A DNA stretch of 64,000 nucleotides from Microscillaceae bacterium. Lineage in GTDB: Bacteria; Bacteroidota; Bacteroidia; Cytophagales; Microscillaceae. A program made the translations under genes and the position numbers. The stretch spans positions 10,185-74,184 of the forward strand of contig DMXI01000217.1 in the NCBI GenBank assembly GCA_003483885.1, written 5' to 3'. Shown piece by piece: positions 52,504 to 60,968 of this stretch (positions are counted from its first letter, which is position 1; each line of letters starts with the position of its first letter). The notes beneath the pieces are model-generated. The model made no database searches. It was not told the DNA's origin and saw only the letters and a program-made list of their open reading frames with translations.

Positions 52504-53823
52504 TTAATATTTTTTAATAGAAATTTTACTTTCGGCATTATTGCTATCTAAATCGGACATTTTGATGCTCATCACCAATAAGCGAGGAATACGCTCTTCT
52601 TTTGTGTTTTGACCTTGGCTATAATCATACAGGCGATAAGAAGATGACAAACGTACATTAAACATCAACATTTCGTTTGCTGGTAAACCTCTCAAGGTAC
52701 GCCCGTAATCTACCATATGCTTTTTTAGACGTTTTTCTAATACCGAGTAAGCCTCTTTCACTACTTTGCTGTACTCTTTTCTTTCTTTTTCTCTTCTTTT
52801 TCTTCGTTCTTCACGCGAAAGCTCGGTATTGTCTTTATTTACTTTGCCTCCGTTGTCAATCACGACTGTTCCATTAATTACATAAGTGCCATGCCCTCTT
52901 CTTTTTCGGTGAGGCTTACCCAGGCGCAAGTCGTAGATTACACCAAACCCTTGGAGGTAAGTGTAAGTAGAGCGGCTATCACGGTGATAGTTTAACCTAT
53001 CGTCAATATTTCTACTACTAAATACCTCGTCCAATATTCTTTTGAAAACATTGAATTGGATGCGATCTTTTTGCTCTATCTTTAAGGAAGCAACCTTTAT
53101 TTTTTTATCCAGGCTTTTGCCTCGGCTGGATTTTGCATCGCCGTATCGAACCGATACCATAAACGAATTCATGTCTAGTTTTTCAGGGTAGGTTCGGAAC
53201 AATCTATCCATATTTAAGACCTTATCGTAGGTAACCACTATCTTGTCATTGTCCGAAAGCTGACTCAACAAAGAACTATAATCACGCAAAAAGGTCTTGA
53301 TCAATCCCAAGGCCTTGTTTCTACGACCATTCATCACACTATCAATGCTGATCCCTTTTACTTCTTTTACTTTGCGAGGGCGGCCATTAATCACAATTGG
53401 AGCCAATGAGCGGGCTTGTCTATCCAGCCAGTATACTACTTCGCCCGATTTATAATCATCGATGTTCAGCACTCTTACTCTACCTCGCATCACACTCTTT
53501 TTACCTTCATCATTGATGTATACTACGCCATCGCTGATGTTGGTAAAGAATAACTGAGGTACTCTAAATAGTACTCCGTAGTTGGGTACATAAGTTCCTC
53601 GAATACGACTGGTATTTTGTATTGAATAAAACCGCTGATTTGATTGTTCTCTTGAACTCTGGAAAAGTTCTGCCAGGATTTTTTCCGCTACTTTGATATC
53701 TCGGTTCATGCGCTCTTCGTCTACCTTTTGCGCGTTTACGGATTGTACTCCCACAAGTCCGGCGGCGATTACCGCAATAATAAAAAATCTTATGTTTTTG
53801 AATGTTTGCATTTTCTGTTTCAT
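52504..53823 (-). CDS. Exported protein, paralog 2 of sigma/anti-sigma operon
   Basis: 439 residues with a signal peptide (about 1-31, ending SVNAQK). The mature chain shows VDEERMNRDIKVAEKILAELF, RIRGTYVPNYGVLFRVPQL, a low-complexity hydrophilic middle and a C-terminal RRLKKHMVDYGRTLRGLPANEMLMFNVRLS. The same features, including NY(G/L)VxFxxP, (K/R)GTYVxxYG and DYGRTLRGL/AYGKLLKGF, occur in the next gene, so they are paralogs (about 30 percent alike by eye). I do not recognise a named family. Last in a four-gene operon led by an ECF sigma factor. Confidence 0.75.
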   Translation of the reverse strand: MKQKMQTFKNIRFFIIAVIAAGLVGVQSVNAQKVDEERMNRDIKVAEKILAELFQSSREQSNQRFYSIQNTSRIRGTYVPNYGVLFRVPQLFFTNISDGVVYINDEGKKSVMRGRVRVLNIDDYKSGEVVYWLDRQARSLAPIVINGRPRKVKEVKGISIDSVMNGRRNKALGLIKTFLRDYSSLLSQLSDNDKIVVTYDKVLNMDRLFRTYPEKLDMNSFMVSVRYGDAKSSRGKSLDKKIKVASLKIEQKDRIQFNVFKRILDEVFSSRNIDDRLNYHRDSRSTYTYLQGFGVIYDLRLGKPHRKRRGHGTYVINGTVVIDNGGKVNKDNTELSREERRKRREKERKEYSKVVKEAYSVLEKRLKKHMVDYGRTLRGLPANEMLMFNVRLSSSYRLYDYSQGQNTKEERIPRLLVMSIKMSDLDSNNAESKISIKKY

Positions 53824-53860
53824 TTTTTACACCCACGAAGGATGATCTAGTTTTTTTCAA

Positions 53861-55096
53861 TTAGTATTTAATCAGCTTTACTTGACTTTTAGCGTTTTCT
53901 TCGCTGAGTTTGCCAGATTTGAGTCCTTGCAATACCTCTCCCTTCACTGTAATCAATACACTTTTGGGTACTTTGGGATCATTGGTGGTATACCAATGCT
54001 CTGGCATAATAATGTGCAAAGCCAGGGTTTGGTTGGCGTTAAAGCCCTTCAACAATTTGCCATAGGCAATGATATATTGTTTTATTTCTTGTTCAAAGAC
54101 CTGATACGCTTTTTGATTTTCTTTTCGTCGTTCGGCTTTTATTGCTTCATAATCCCCACTTTGGCGCGCCCGAATGCTGTCCGAATCTACCACTTTTCCT
54201 TCTTTAATCTGAAGATACCTTTCGTCGTCGCTTACATTCACTCGTGATACAAAGTCCAGGTTGTATAATACACCATATTTTTCTAAGGCATAATAGCGAA
54301 CGGCGCTATAACTATAAAAAGACTTGGATATGCTACGGCGATACAACCCTTTGAAAACTCCTGATATTATTTGAAAATTTGGGTCTTTTTGTCTGGTCTG
54401 AGTTTCGGTAACTTTTACCTTATTCTTGTTACGTTGCCAGGCTTTTTTGGTAATGCTTGCCATCATTTGGTCAGGCATCCGCAGCTTGCTTTTGTTTTGG
54501 GTATTGTAATAATAGCTATTGTATCGATTGGGGTACTCATAAATCAAATCAATGCGTTCGTTGTCGGGCAGTTGGCTCATAATATCAGTTGCTTGGGCCA
54601 AAAACTGCTGCATTGCATCCTTAATTACTTTTTTACGGGCCCTAATCACACTATCACGATCTACCAAATGATATTGATATGTATTCTGATCTCCAGATCT
54701 TACATAATATACCCGATCACGGTAGTTGTACTGGCCACTAGTTAGCCGCATACGGGCTCGGTTACCTACGCTAATGTATAAATCTCCGTTCTTACGGTTG
54801 CGTCTTACCCGACGACTACGAATACCCAGTATTACTCGGGGCAACTTAAATACAACCCCATATCCAGCCAAGTATACTCCACGGGCTTTATCTTCCCTAT
54901 TAAAATGAAAATATCCGTTCAGGGAGAAATCGTTTCTTTCGCCATATTTGCCCAACATTTGGTTGAGCTTTTGGGAGGCACTGGTGATGCTCGCGTTCAT
55001 TTTACGCTCATCTATCTGGGCCTTGGCCAATTGCAAACCGCATAGTCCTAGCATTAGGCTTAGGGTCAGTAGCCTCCATATTGCTTGTTTTTTCAT
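53861..55096 (-). CDS. Exported protein, paralog 1 of sigma/anti-sigma operon
   Basis: 411 residues with a signal peptide (MKKQAIWRLLTLSLMLGLCGLQ ... KAQI). Mature features: DERKMNASITSASQKLNQMLG, RGVYLAGYGVVFKLPRV, a tyrosine/arginine-rich middle (YNSYYYNTQNKSKL), the repeat-like YYALEKYGVLYNLDF and a C-terminal YIIAYGKLLKGFNANQTLALHIIMPE. It is paralogous to the following gene (gap 37 bp). Function unknown; export and co-regulation with a sigma/anti-sigma pair suggest an envelope-stress-linked role. Confidence 0.75.
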   Translation of the reverse strand: MKKQAIWRLLTLSLMLGLCGLQLAKAQIDERKMNASITSASQKLNQMLGKYGERNDFSLNGYFHFNREDKARGVYLAGYGVVFKLPRVILGIRSRRVRRNRKNGDLYISVGNRARMRLTSGQYNYRDRVYYVRSGDQNTYQYHLVDRDSVIRARKKVIKDAMQQFLAQATDIMSQLPDNERIDLIYEYPNRYNSYYYNTQNKSKLRMPDQMMASITKKAWQRNKNKVKVTETQTRQKDPNFQIISGVFKGLYRRSISKSFYSYSAVRYYALEKYGVLYNLDFVSRVNVSDDERYLQIKEGKVVDSDSIRARQSGDYEAIKAERRKENQKAYQVFEQEIKQYIIAYGKLLKGFNANQTLALHIIMPEHWYTTNDPKVPKSVLITVKGEVLQGLKSGKLSEENAKSQVKLIKY

Positions 55097-55250
55097 AATA
55101 TTCTCTTGGGTTATATGATGTAATTCTCAGTTTTGATGGTGGTATAGTTTCATTGCTATACAGCTTCGCCGTGCATCGCACTGTAGGAAGGAAATCCTAA
55201 GCGATACTGAAAGAACTAACAATGAAACTACCTAATACTTTTCAGCGGTC

Positions 55251-56198
55251 TTATCGCCGATTTTTGCTGTCTTTTTTATTGGTTTGGTTCTGGTTTACCC
55301 GCTCAATTACCCTTGCCAGCAAGCGATCGCTTTGCAATTGCTGACTTTTGGTGCGGTCGTCCAGATTGTTGATGGTTCGGTTAATATTTTTAAGGTCGCT
55401 ATCGCGTTGATCATCTATAAAACGAGCGTAGTCGGCAATGGCACGTCCTACATAATCACGTTGATCTTTGTTGGACAAGCGAATGAGTTCTACCATCGTT
55501 TTTAAGTTATCTTTTTTCAGGTTGTCCAGCATCATTTGTACCTCTGTCACAGTAAATCCATTTACTTCGCTTGGTTCGTCTTTGGACTTTTGGGCATTCA
55601 ATACCTGCTGATTTTGCAAGGCCATTTTTTGCTCCAGACTACCCAGTTTTTTGGTAAAGTTATCGCCATAATTTTTCATATACGCCGACAACAGCTTTTG
55701 CACCTCTTGCGGGTTGACTTCTTCGCGAACGATGGTAGGCTTTTGGGTATTAGGTTGGATTGGCGTATCATTTTTTCCAAAACTAATGGCAAAACCTTCT
55801 TGTCCTCCCGATTTGATCTGTAGGTTGGTCAAGGCTCCCATCAAAAATACCAGGATAATCGCCGCAGCAATACCAATCAAGGTACGAGCAAAGCCCATCG
55901 TTATGAGTCTTTCTTTGGGTTGCGAAGTCTCGTGAGAAGCTTTTTCCTGAGGCAACATCGCGGCTGCTGGCACGGGCTGTTCGCTACCGTTGGTCATCAA
56001 GATCAAAGGTTGCTCTACTTGTTGGTCGCCTAGCATACCCATAATACCTCGCGTATCTTGTAAGCCTTCCAGTTCGGCTTTGGCTTCTGGATTTTGTTCC
56101 AGGTAAGCCTCTACCTTTTTTCGTTCGGCTCCCTCTAGCTCCTCGTAGAGGTAAGCCATCAAAGTTGCTTCGTCCGGTATATATTTATTATGATTCAT
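55251..56198 (-). CDS. Membrane anti-sigma-like protein
   Basis: 315 residues from the ATG at 56198, which overlaps the sigma gene stop by 11 nt. The cytosolic N-terminus MNHNKYIPDEATLMAYLYEELEGAERKKVEAYLEQNPEAKAEL resembles zinc-less anti-sigma domains. One membrane helix follows (about 103-125, ARTLIGIAAAIILVFLMGAL) and then a long coiled coil outside (KLGSLEQKMALQNQQVLNAQK ... DLKNINRTINNLDDRTKSQQLQSDRLLARVI). It would hold the sigma factor until a periplasmic signal releases it. A longer reading upstream lies inside the sigma gene and is rejected. Confidence 0.8.
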   Translation of the reverse strand: MNHNKYIPDEATLMAYLYEELEGAERKKVEAYLEQNPEAKAELEGLQDTRGIMGMLGDQQVEQPLILMTNGSEQPVPAAAMLPQEKASHETSQPKERLITMGFARTLIGIAAAIILVFLMGALTNLQIKSGGQEGFAISFGKNDTPIQPNTQKPTIVREEVNPQEVQKLLSAYMKNYGDNFTKKLGSLEQKMALQNQQVLNAQKSKDEPSEVNGFTVTEVQMMLDNLKKDNLKTMVELIRLSNKDQRDYVGRAIADYARFIDDQRDSDLKNINRTINNLDDRTKSQQLQSDRLLARVIERVNQNQTNKKDSKNRR

Positions 56199-56805
56199 AG
56201 TGTATAGTTTCTTTGTTAATGTTCCACTTTTGCAAAATTTTTCTGAGCGCATTTAACCCATAATATAGCCTGGATTTGGCCGTGTTTTCAGAGATGTTTA
56301 ATGCTTCAGCAATTTCTCTGAACTTCAACCCCTCATATTCTTTCATAATCACTATAATTCGTTGCTCCTCACTCAACTCTTTGAGCGCCCGCTGGAGCAT
56401 TTGGGCCAACTCGTTTTTTTGGTATTGTTGATCTGGATTCGCAAATCGGTTGTTGTCTTTTTCAAACTTGCCCCAAGGCGTTGTATCATCTTCGTCTTTT
56501 CCAGATGACTTAAACAACGACACCGTCCAGCGACGTTTGGTGCGTCGGTCTTCTTCGTGGCATTTGTTACTCGCAATGCGGTAAAGCCAGGAACGGAAGC
56601 GCTCGACTTGCTCCAGATTTTTTAAATTTTTGTAGACCGCTATAAACGTGCTCTGGGTGATCTCCATTGCCATGTCGTGGTCGGCAAAGTATTTAAATGC
56701 AAAGTTATAAATACGGTTATGCCACAGATTCACTAAATGGTTAAATGCTTTTTGATCCCCATTGCGCGCCTTGCTGATCAATACTTCATCATGCACCATT
56801 TGCAT
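56188..56805 (-). CDS. ECF RNA polymerase sigma factor
   Basis: 205 residues. Region 2 (RIYNFAFKYFADHDMAMEITQSTFIAVYKNLKNLEQVERFRSWLYRIASN) binds core and the -10 element; region 4 (SEEQRIIVIMKEYEGLKFREIAEALNISENTAKSRLYYGLNALRKIL) has the HTH for the -35 element. Length and order are those of ECF sigma factors. It is the first gene of an operon with a membrane anti-sigma-like protein (11-nt overlap) and two exported paralogs, which are likely part of its regulon. Confidence 0.92.
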   Translation of the reverse strand: MQMVHDEVLISKARNGDQKAFNHLVNLWHNRIYNFAFKYFADHDMAMEITQSTFIAVYKNLKNLEQVERFRSWLYRIASNKCHEEDRRTKRRWTVSLFKSSGKDEDDTTPWGKFEKDNNRFANPDQQYQKNELAQMLQRALKELSEEQRIIVIMKEYEGLKFREIAEALNISENTAKSRLYYGLNALRKILQKWNINKETIHYES

Positions 56806-56955
56806 TGTTTATATGGGTTTTTAAGTGCTCAGTACTCAATTTGCTTATTTTTTTGGGTTTCTGTTAGTGAGATGCCAGGGTTGGAAAAAAAGTTTTAACT
56901 ACTGTAAAAAAAATTTGTAGCTTCAAGAAAATTATCCACCCTACAAACGACTAGA

Positions 56956-58071
56956 ATGATCAAAACTTATCCGCTCTTGCTTTTCATTTGTACCGTAAGC
57001 ACCTGTTTATTAAGCAATTGCGACTACCGAAAATCTACTCAGACCCAAGTGAGCACTCCTGAAGATACGCTGGTACAAATTCCAAATGAATGGATCGAGA
57101 AGTTGAGAACAACAAAAGATTTTGAGAAAGAAAGTCCTCATTTAATCAATGAATTTTATTTGTTTTTATATGAGGAAAACCCTTGGGATAGTACAACTAT
57201 CCAAAACTGGTCCTCTGTCAATCCTACGTTTGTTAATTTAGATACCTCTCCTGAGAATGAGCTGCTGTTGAACATCAAGATCAATCGTTGGGAGTTATTT
57301 TCAGTCATCAAAAAAATTAACCAACAATGGTATTTGCTATACTCAAATGCGTTTGGAGGCCCTATAGCTAACAACAAAATCACGATTCACGCCAACGATC
57401 CCGCAAAAAAAATTATTGAATTAGAAACCATTCATTCTCAAACCCCTGGTCTCTATGGTACCGGAATCAAAGGGTGCTTCAAAAAAGTCTTTTTCAGGAT
57501 TGAAAACAATAGACTTAAGGTAGCTTTATCGGTGGTAAGTAATCACCGCACATTTGATTTCGCTGAATTACACATCGTGAATGCATTTGTGAAGGCTGAT
57601 GTTTACGAAGTCAATCAAAAAAACATTGGAGTGCATTATATGTATACTTTTTCACCCGGCTCGCGGCTTCAAGGGTTTGCCACTTACCCTAATGCCTCTT
57701 TCACTTTTGAGAGTCTAGAAAACGATCTTTTTAAAGGCGATTTTTCGGTTGAGTATCAATGGAATAACACTGATCAAGCCTATGAGCTGCAAGACTCTAC
57801 GGAACAACAAAAACTGGCAGTCTTTCATAGTGGTTCTTTTTTAGGCCACGATTTTTATCAAGCATTTCGCCCTACATTGGATAGCTTAAGTACTAAGGGC
57901 GATGGGCGGCCTTACACGAAACCTATTGTACAACAAATACTTAAAGAAATCGCTCAATTACCTAAAGATACTACTTGTATACCTTGTGGCAAAACACCCC
58001 CAGATTATTATCAATGGCGTAAAAAACAGCAAGACGAAAAAAACCAACGTAAACCCCAGGACAAAAATTGA
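56956..58071 (+). CDS. Lipoprotein of unknown function
   Basis: 371 residues. The N-terminus MIKTYPLLLFICTVSTCLLSNC has a lipobox (LLSNC, Cys22). The rest is hydrophilic and beta-rich, e.g. NPTFVNLDTSPENELLLNIKINRWELFSVIKKINQQWYLLYSN, GTGIKGCFKKVFFRIENNRLKVALSVVSNH and FSPGSRLQGFATYPNASFTFE; it ends KDTTCIPCGKTPPDYYQWRKKQQ. No family recognised. It diverges from the ECF sigma factor and lies just upstream of a MITE-like element. Confidence 0.7.
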   Translation: MIKTYPLLLFICTVSTCLLSNCDYRKSTQTQVSTPEDTLVQIPNEWIEKLRTTKDFEKESPHLINEFYLFLYEENPWDSTTIQNWSSVNPTFVNLDTSPENELLLNIKINRWELFSVIKKINQQWYLLYSNAFGGPIANNKITIHANDPAKKIIELETIHSQTPGLYGTGIKGCFKKVFFRIENNRLKVALSVVSNHRTFDFAELHIVNAFVKADVYEVNQKNIGVHYMYTFSPGSRLQGFATYPNASFTFESLENDLFKGDFSVEYQWNNTDQAYELQDSTEQQKLAVFHSGSFLGHDFYQAFRPTLDSLSTKGDGRPYTKPIVQQILKEIAQLPKDTTCIPCGKTPPDYYQWRKKQQDEKNQRKPQDKN

Positions 58072-58198
58072 AGTAAACGCTCCTGAACAATGATGGCCCT
58101 AAGAATGATGGTAGATAACCATTAAAAAGTGAATCATCAAGTGTATAAAAATAAACCTCAATCCTTCTAAAACACGTACACAATTCTAATTTGCTATA

Positions 58199-58360
58199 AG
58201 AGTATGTTTAAAAATTATAATCTGGACTAAAAAAGTGGCTTTTACGCCCTGATTTTAGCAATTTTTGCAGCAATAGCTTTGGCTATTCCTTTAAAAATAT
58301 GCTTCATCAGCACAAAAATCCATCATTTTTACCCTTGAAGACAAAATTTAAACATACTCT
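58199..58360. repeat. MITE-like element, copy 2
   Basis: 162 bp with perfect 14-bp inverted ends AGAGTATGTTTAAA / TTTAAACATACTCT. Compared with copy 1 (666-792) it has a longer middle containing TTGCAGCAATAGCTTTGGC but the same right subterminal stretch. Located between the lipoprotein gene and the membrane-protein pair, 27 bp before the latter's start codon. Confidence 0.75.
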
Positions 58361-58387
58361 AAATAAACCGACCTAACTTATAACCAC

Positions 58388-59353
58388 ATGACCAATGCTT
58401 CCCTTGTTTTTGGGGTGGTGGCATTTATTCTCATCTATTGGCCCACTCGCCTGTTTCTTCGTCCTATTTTTAAGCTTTTCAGAAAACGAACGGCCTTGCA
58501 ACAACTGGCCAGAGAGGGCACACCCATTGAAGGGGAAATCGTACAATCGCAATACGTGGGTAAAGTTTTAAGCAATGGGAGTCGGCGAATTCGAATAAAA
58601 GTGGCTTTCAATAATTTTGTAGGTACCCTTATTCAAGAAGAGTTTCGTTTTTTTGATACCCGCCCTCAACAACAACGTTATGCCTTGGGCAAAATGCTCC
58701 AATTGATGATGGGAGATAAAACTATAGTGGGCAAAAAGGTAGCTATAGCAGGAAGTCAAAACAAAATCAACCTTAAGTTGATTGCTATTTACCTCGGCTT
58801 ATTGATCATCACTGTCGGTTGTTTATATACTTTTTTTGTTTGGCCCATTTGGAAAAAAGGAGGACAAAGTCTTGAAGCTACCCTTGCCTTCTTAGACAGT
58901 GCAAAACTAAAATCGCCTATATTGCTCACAGCAGGCATTGGGCTTGTCAATTTTTTATTCTTTCATTTCATTGACTATGTCACTGGTAAGACTCCTAATC
59001 AAGATGAATTTAAATACCATGGCAAACAAGCCCAGGCTACAGTTACTCGCTATGAGAAAACCGGGGTTCGGGTTAACAAAAATCCTCAAGTAAAATTCAG
59101 TATTGCTTTTACTACTGATGAAGGGCAACGTATCAAGACTTCGGTAAAGCGGGTAATTGACGAACTTGCCATTGGGCGTATCCACGAAATGACCCATTTT
59201 GACGTTTTATATCTCCCCAATCGCCCCGACAAGGTGTGCCTTCACGAAGATGTCCACAAGGTTGTCAAGAGGGATGGTTATAAGATAGTACCCCAAGCAA
59301 CATTATTTATTATCTCTTTCATTATACTTCACTTGGTATTGCTCGAAGTATAA
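58388..59353 (+). CDS. Membrane protein with extra-membrane beta domains, paralog 1
   Basis: 321 residues. The hydrophobic N-terminus (SLVFGVVAFILIYWPTRLF) and two further helices (about 138-158 LIAIYLGLLIITVGCLYTFF and 178-196) separate beta-rich segments (EGEIVQSQYVGKVLSNGSRRIRIKVAFNNFVGTLIQEEFRFFDTRP and AQATVTRYEKTGVRVNKNPQVKFSIAFTTDEGQRIKTSVKRVI), with a final helix at the C-terminus. The pattern resembles DUF3592-type proteins (small domain EGxIV ... V.F). A paralog follows. Function unknown. Confidence 0.7.
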   Translation: MTNASLVFGVVAFILIYWPTRLFLRPIFKLFRKRTALQQLAREGTPIEGEIVQSQYVGKVLSNGSRRIRIKVAFNNFVGTLIQEEFRFFDTRPQQQRYALGKMLQLMMGDKTIVGKKVAIAGSQNKINLKLIAIYLGLLIITVGCLYTFFVWPIWKKGGQSLEATLAFLDSAKLKSPILLTAGIGLVNFLFFHFIDYVTGKTPNQDEFKYHGKQAQATVTRYEKTGVRVNKNPQVKFSIAFTTDEGQRIKTSVKRVIDELAIGRIHEMTHFDVLYLPNRPDKVCLHEDVHKVVKRDGYKIVPQATLFIISFIILHLVLLEV

Positions 59354-59440
59354 CAGATCAGGTTGTTGTACCATATTATTGCAAAAGCACCTTTAAAGTC
59401 GTATTTTGAAGTATTTAATTTACCCCTAACCTTTACTTAC

Positions 59441-60421
59441 ATGATGAATGCCTATCTTGTTTTTGGCGCAGTGGCCCTTATTCTCATTTATTGGCCTTAC
59501 CGTTTGTTTTTACGTCCGATCTTTAACCTCTTCAAAAAACAAAAAGCGATGCAGCGCATTGTACAGGAAGGAATGCCCATAGAAGGCGAAGTAGTAGCAT
59601 CTCAGTATTTTGGCGCTCCACATAGCAATGGTACTCGAAAAATTCGCATCACCGTAGCTTTCAACAACTTTGTGGGTACCCGTATTCAGGAAAAGTTTCG
59701 TTTTTTTGATACCCAGCCTCAACAAAACCGTTACGAGGTGGGCAAAAATGTCAAGTTATTTTTGAGTGATGAAACTATTGGCGGCAAAAAGGTAACTTTA
59801 GCGGGTGGGCAACCCAAAATAAACGTCAAGTTTATAGCCATTTTCCTGAGTTTATTCACAGTTGTGGCTTACTGTATATATACTTTTGTAATACAGCCCA
59901 TTTGGCTTAGGGGTGAGCAGGATTTAGATACTACTATTCTACTTTTTGATCAACCTACAGCAGCTCTTTTGGTTATGATATATGGTAGTGTCATTACCTT
60001 TGTATTTTTGTTATTTCGCTTTTTAGGTGCTGCCATGGGTATGAAGTCTAACTGGGGCGATTTTAAATACCACGGTAAACAAGCCACCGCCAGCATTACT
60101 CATTATGCTAAAACCGGAATGCGCATCAATGACAATCCTCAAGTCAAATTTGACATTACTTTTACTACTGATAATGGGCAAACGGTGAGTTCTTCGGTAA
60201 AAAAAGTGATTGATGAACTAGAAATTGGGCGTATTCACGAAATGAAACATATTGATGTATTGTACCTCCCTGACAACCCTCAAAAAGTACAACTTACCGA
60301 AGGTGCACTACATACCAGCACAGTCTCGATGCCCAAAATTTTGGACGGAGTGTTTCGTTTGTTGGTATTCATTTTCTCTGGGGTAGTATTGGGAATGGTG
60401 CTAGGCAGTATTTTATCATAA
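59441..60421 (+). CDS. Membrane protein with extra-membrane beta domains, paralog 2
   Basis: 326 residues from the ATG at 59441 (MMNAYLVFGAVALILIYWPYRLF), aligned to the start of paralog 1; the TTG 78 nt upstream is rejected. It matches paralog 1 throughout: IEGEVVASQYFGAPHSNGTRKIRITVAFNNFVGTRIQEKFRFFDTQP and ASITHYAKTGMRINDNPQVKFDITFTTDNGQTVSSSVKKVIDELEIGRIHEM. The two are a recent tandem duplication. Hydrophobic helices and the DUF3592-like beta parts are conserved; function unknown. Confidence 0.7.
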   Translation: MMNAYLVFGAVALILIYWPYRLFLRPIFNLFKKQKAMQRIVQEGMPIEGEVVASQYFGAPHSNGTRKIRITVAFNNFVGTRIQEKFRFFDTQPQQNRYEVGKNVKLFLSDETIGGKKVTLAGGQPKINVKFIAIFLSLFTVVAYCIYTFVIQPIWLRGEQDLDTTILLFDQPTAALLVMIYGSVITFVFLLFRFLGAAMGMKSNWGDFKYHGKQATASITHYAKTGMRINDNPQVKFDITFTTDNGQTVSSSVKKVIDELEIGRIHEMKHIDVLYLPDNPQKVQLTEGALHTSTVSMPKILDGVFRLLVFIFSGVVLGMVLGSILS

Positions 60422-60574
60422 TGCCTCTCTACACAAATCAAGATGTGTGGGTAATTTCTTGCTCAATCAAACTATCTACAAATAGTATTTTATAAATGAT
60501 CAAGCAACAACAATATTTTTTTAAAATTGTTTGAAATAATTTCACTTTTTTTCAGCTATAATGAACTTCCCCTC

Positions 60575-60604
60575 TTGAAGTAAGGTTTTCAATTTGTATA
60601 TTTG
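60575..60604 (+). promoter_or_regulatory. Promoter of the carotenoid oxygenase gene
   Basis: TTG at 60575-60577, 19 bp spacer, TATATTTG at 60597-60604: a strong match to the Bacteroidetes -33/-7 consensus. Transcription would start near 60611, giving a leader of about 360 nt. Confidence 0.65.
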
Positions 60605-60726
60605 TGACATACAATTCATTTAGCGATTGCTTAAGCTAAAATAAAAATTGTACTAAATCTATAATATATCTCTTACTCGACTTATTGAAAAATAAGCAAG
60701 CTTCAAACTTTTTTAAAATTTTCACG

Positions 60727-60861
60727 ATGAAAACGTTGATCAAAACTCTTAAGTGCTTCACACTGAACACTGTAAGTCTATCAAGTTTTAAACCTCAACT
60801 TCCTTTCTTTTTTGACTCCCCTCCGATCAGTTTAAGGTTTATCAGTCAACGCATTCACTAA
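60727..60861 (+). CDS. Possible 44-codon small ORF in the oxygenase leader
   Basis: ATG at 60727 to TAA at 60859-60861, peptide opening MKTLIKTLKCFTLNTVSL. It lies inside the long leader downstream of a strong promoter, so a leader peptide is conceivable. There is no homology I can recognise; may be chance. Confidence 0.2.
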   Translation: MKTLIKTLKCFTLNTVSLSSFKPQLPFFFDSPPISLRFISQRIH

Positions 60862-60968
60862 CATCCCTTACCTTTTCCTACTTTACATCAAGCACAAAAT
60901 TGTACCCACTATTTTATCAGTAGTGGCATAGGTTAATATTGAAAAACTAAATTAATTGGATCTAAAAA

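Larger units (their letters stand above)
60422..60968. other. 547-bp intergenic region upstream of the carotenoid oxygenase
   Basis: Holds a good promoter (60575-60604) and a leader of about 360 nt before the oxygenase start, rich in A/T. A 44-codon reading frame at 60727-60861 begins MKTLIKTLKC but has no further support. Confidence 0.55.
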
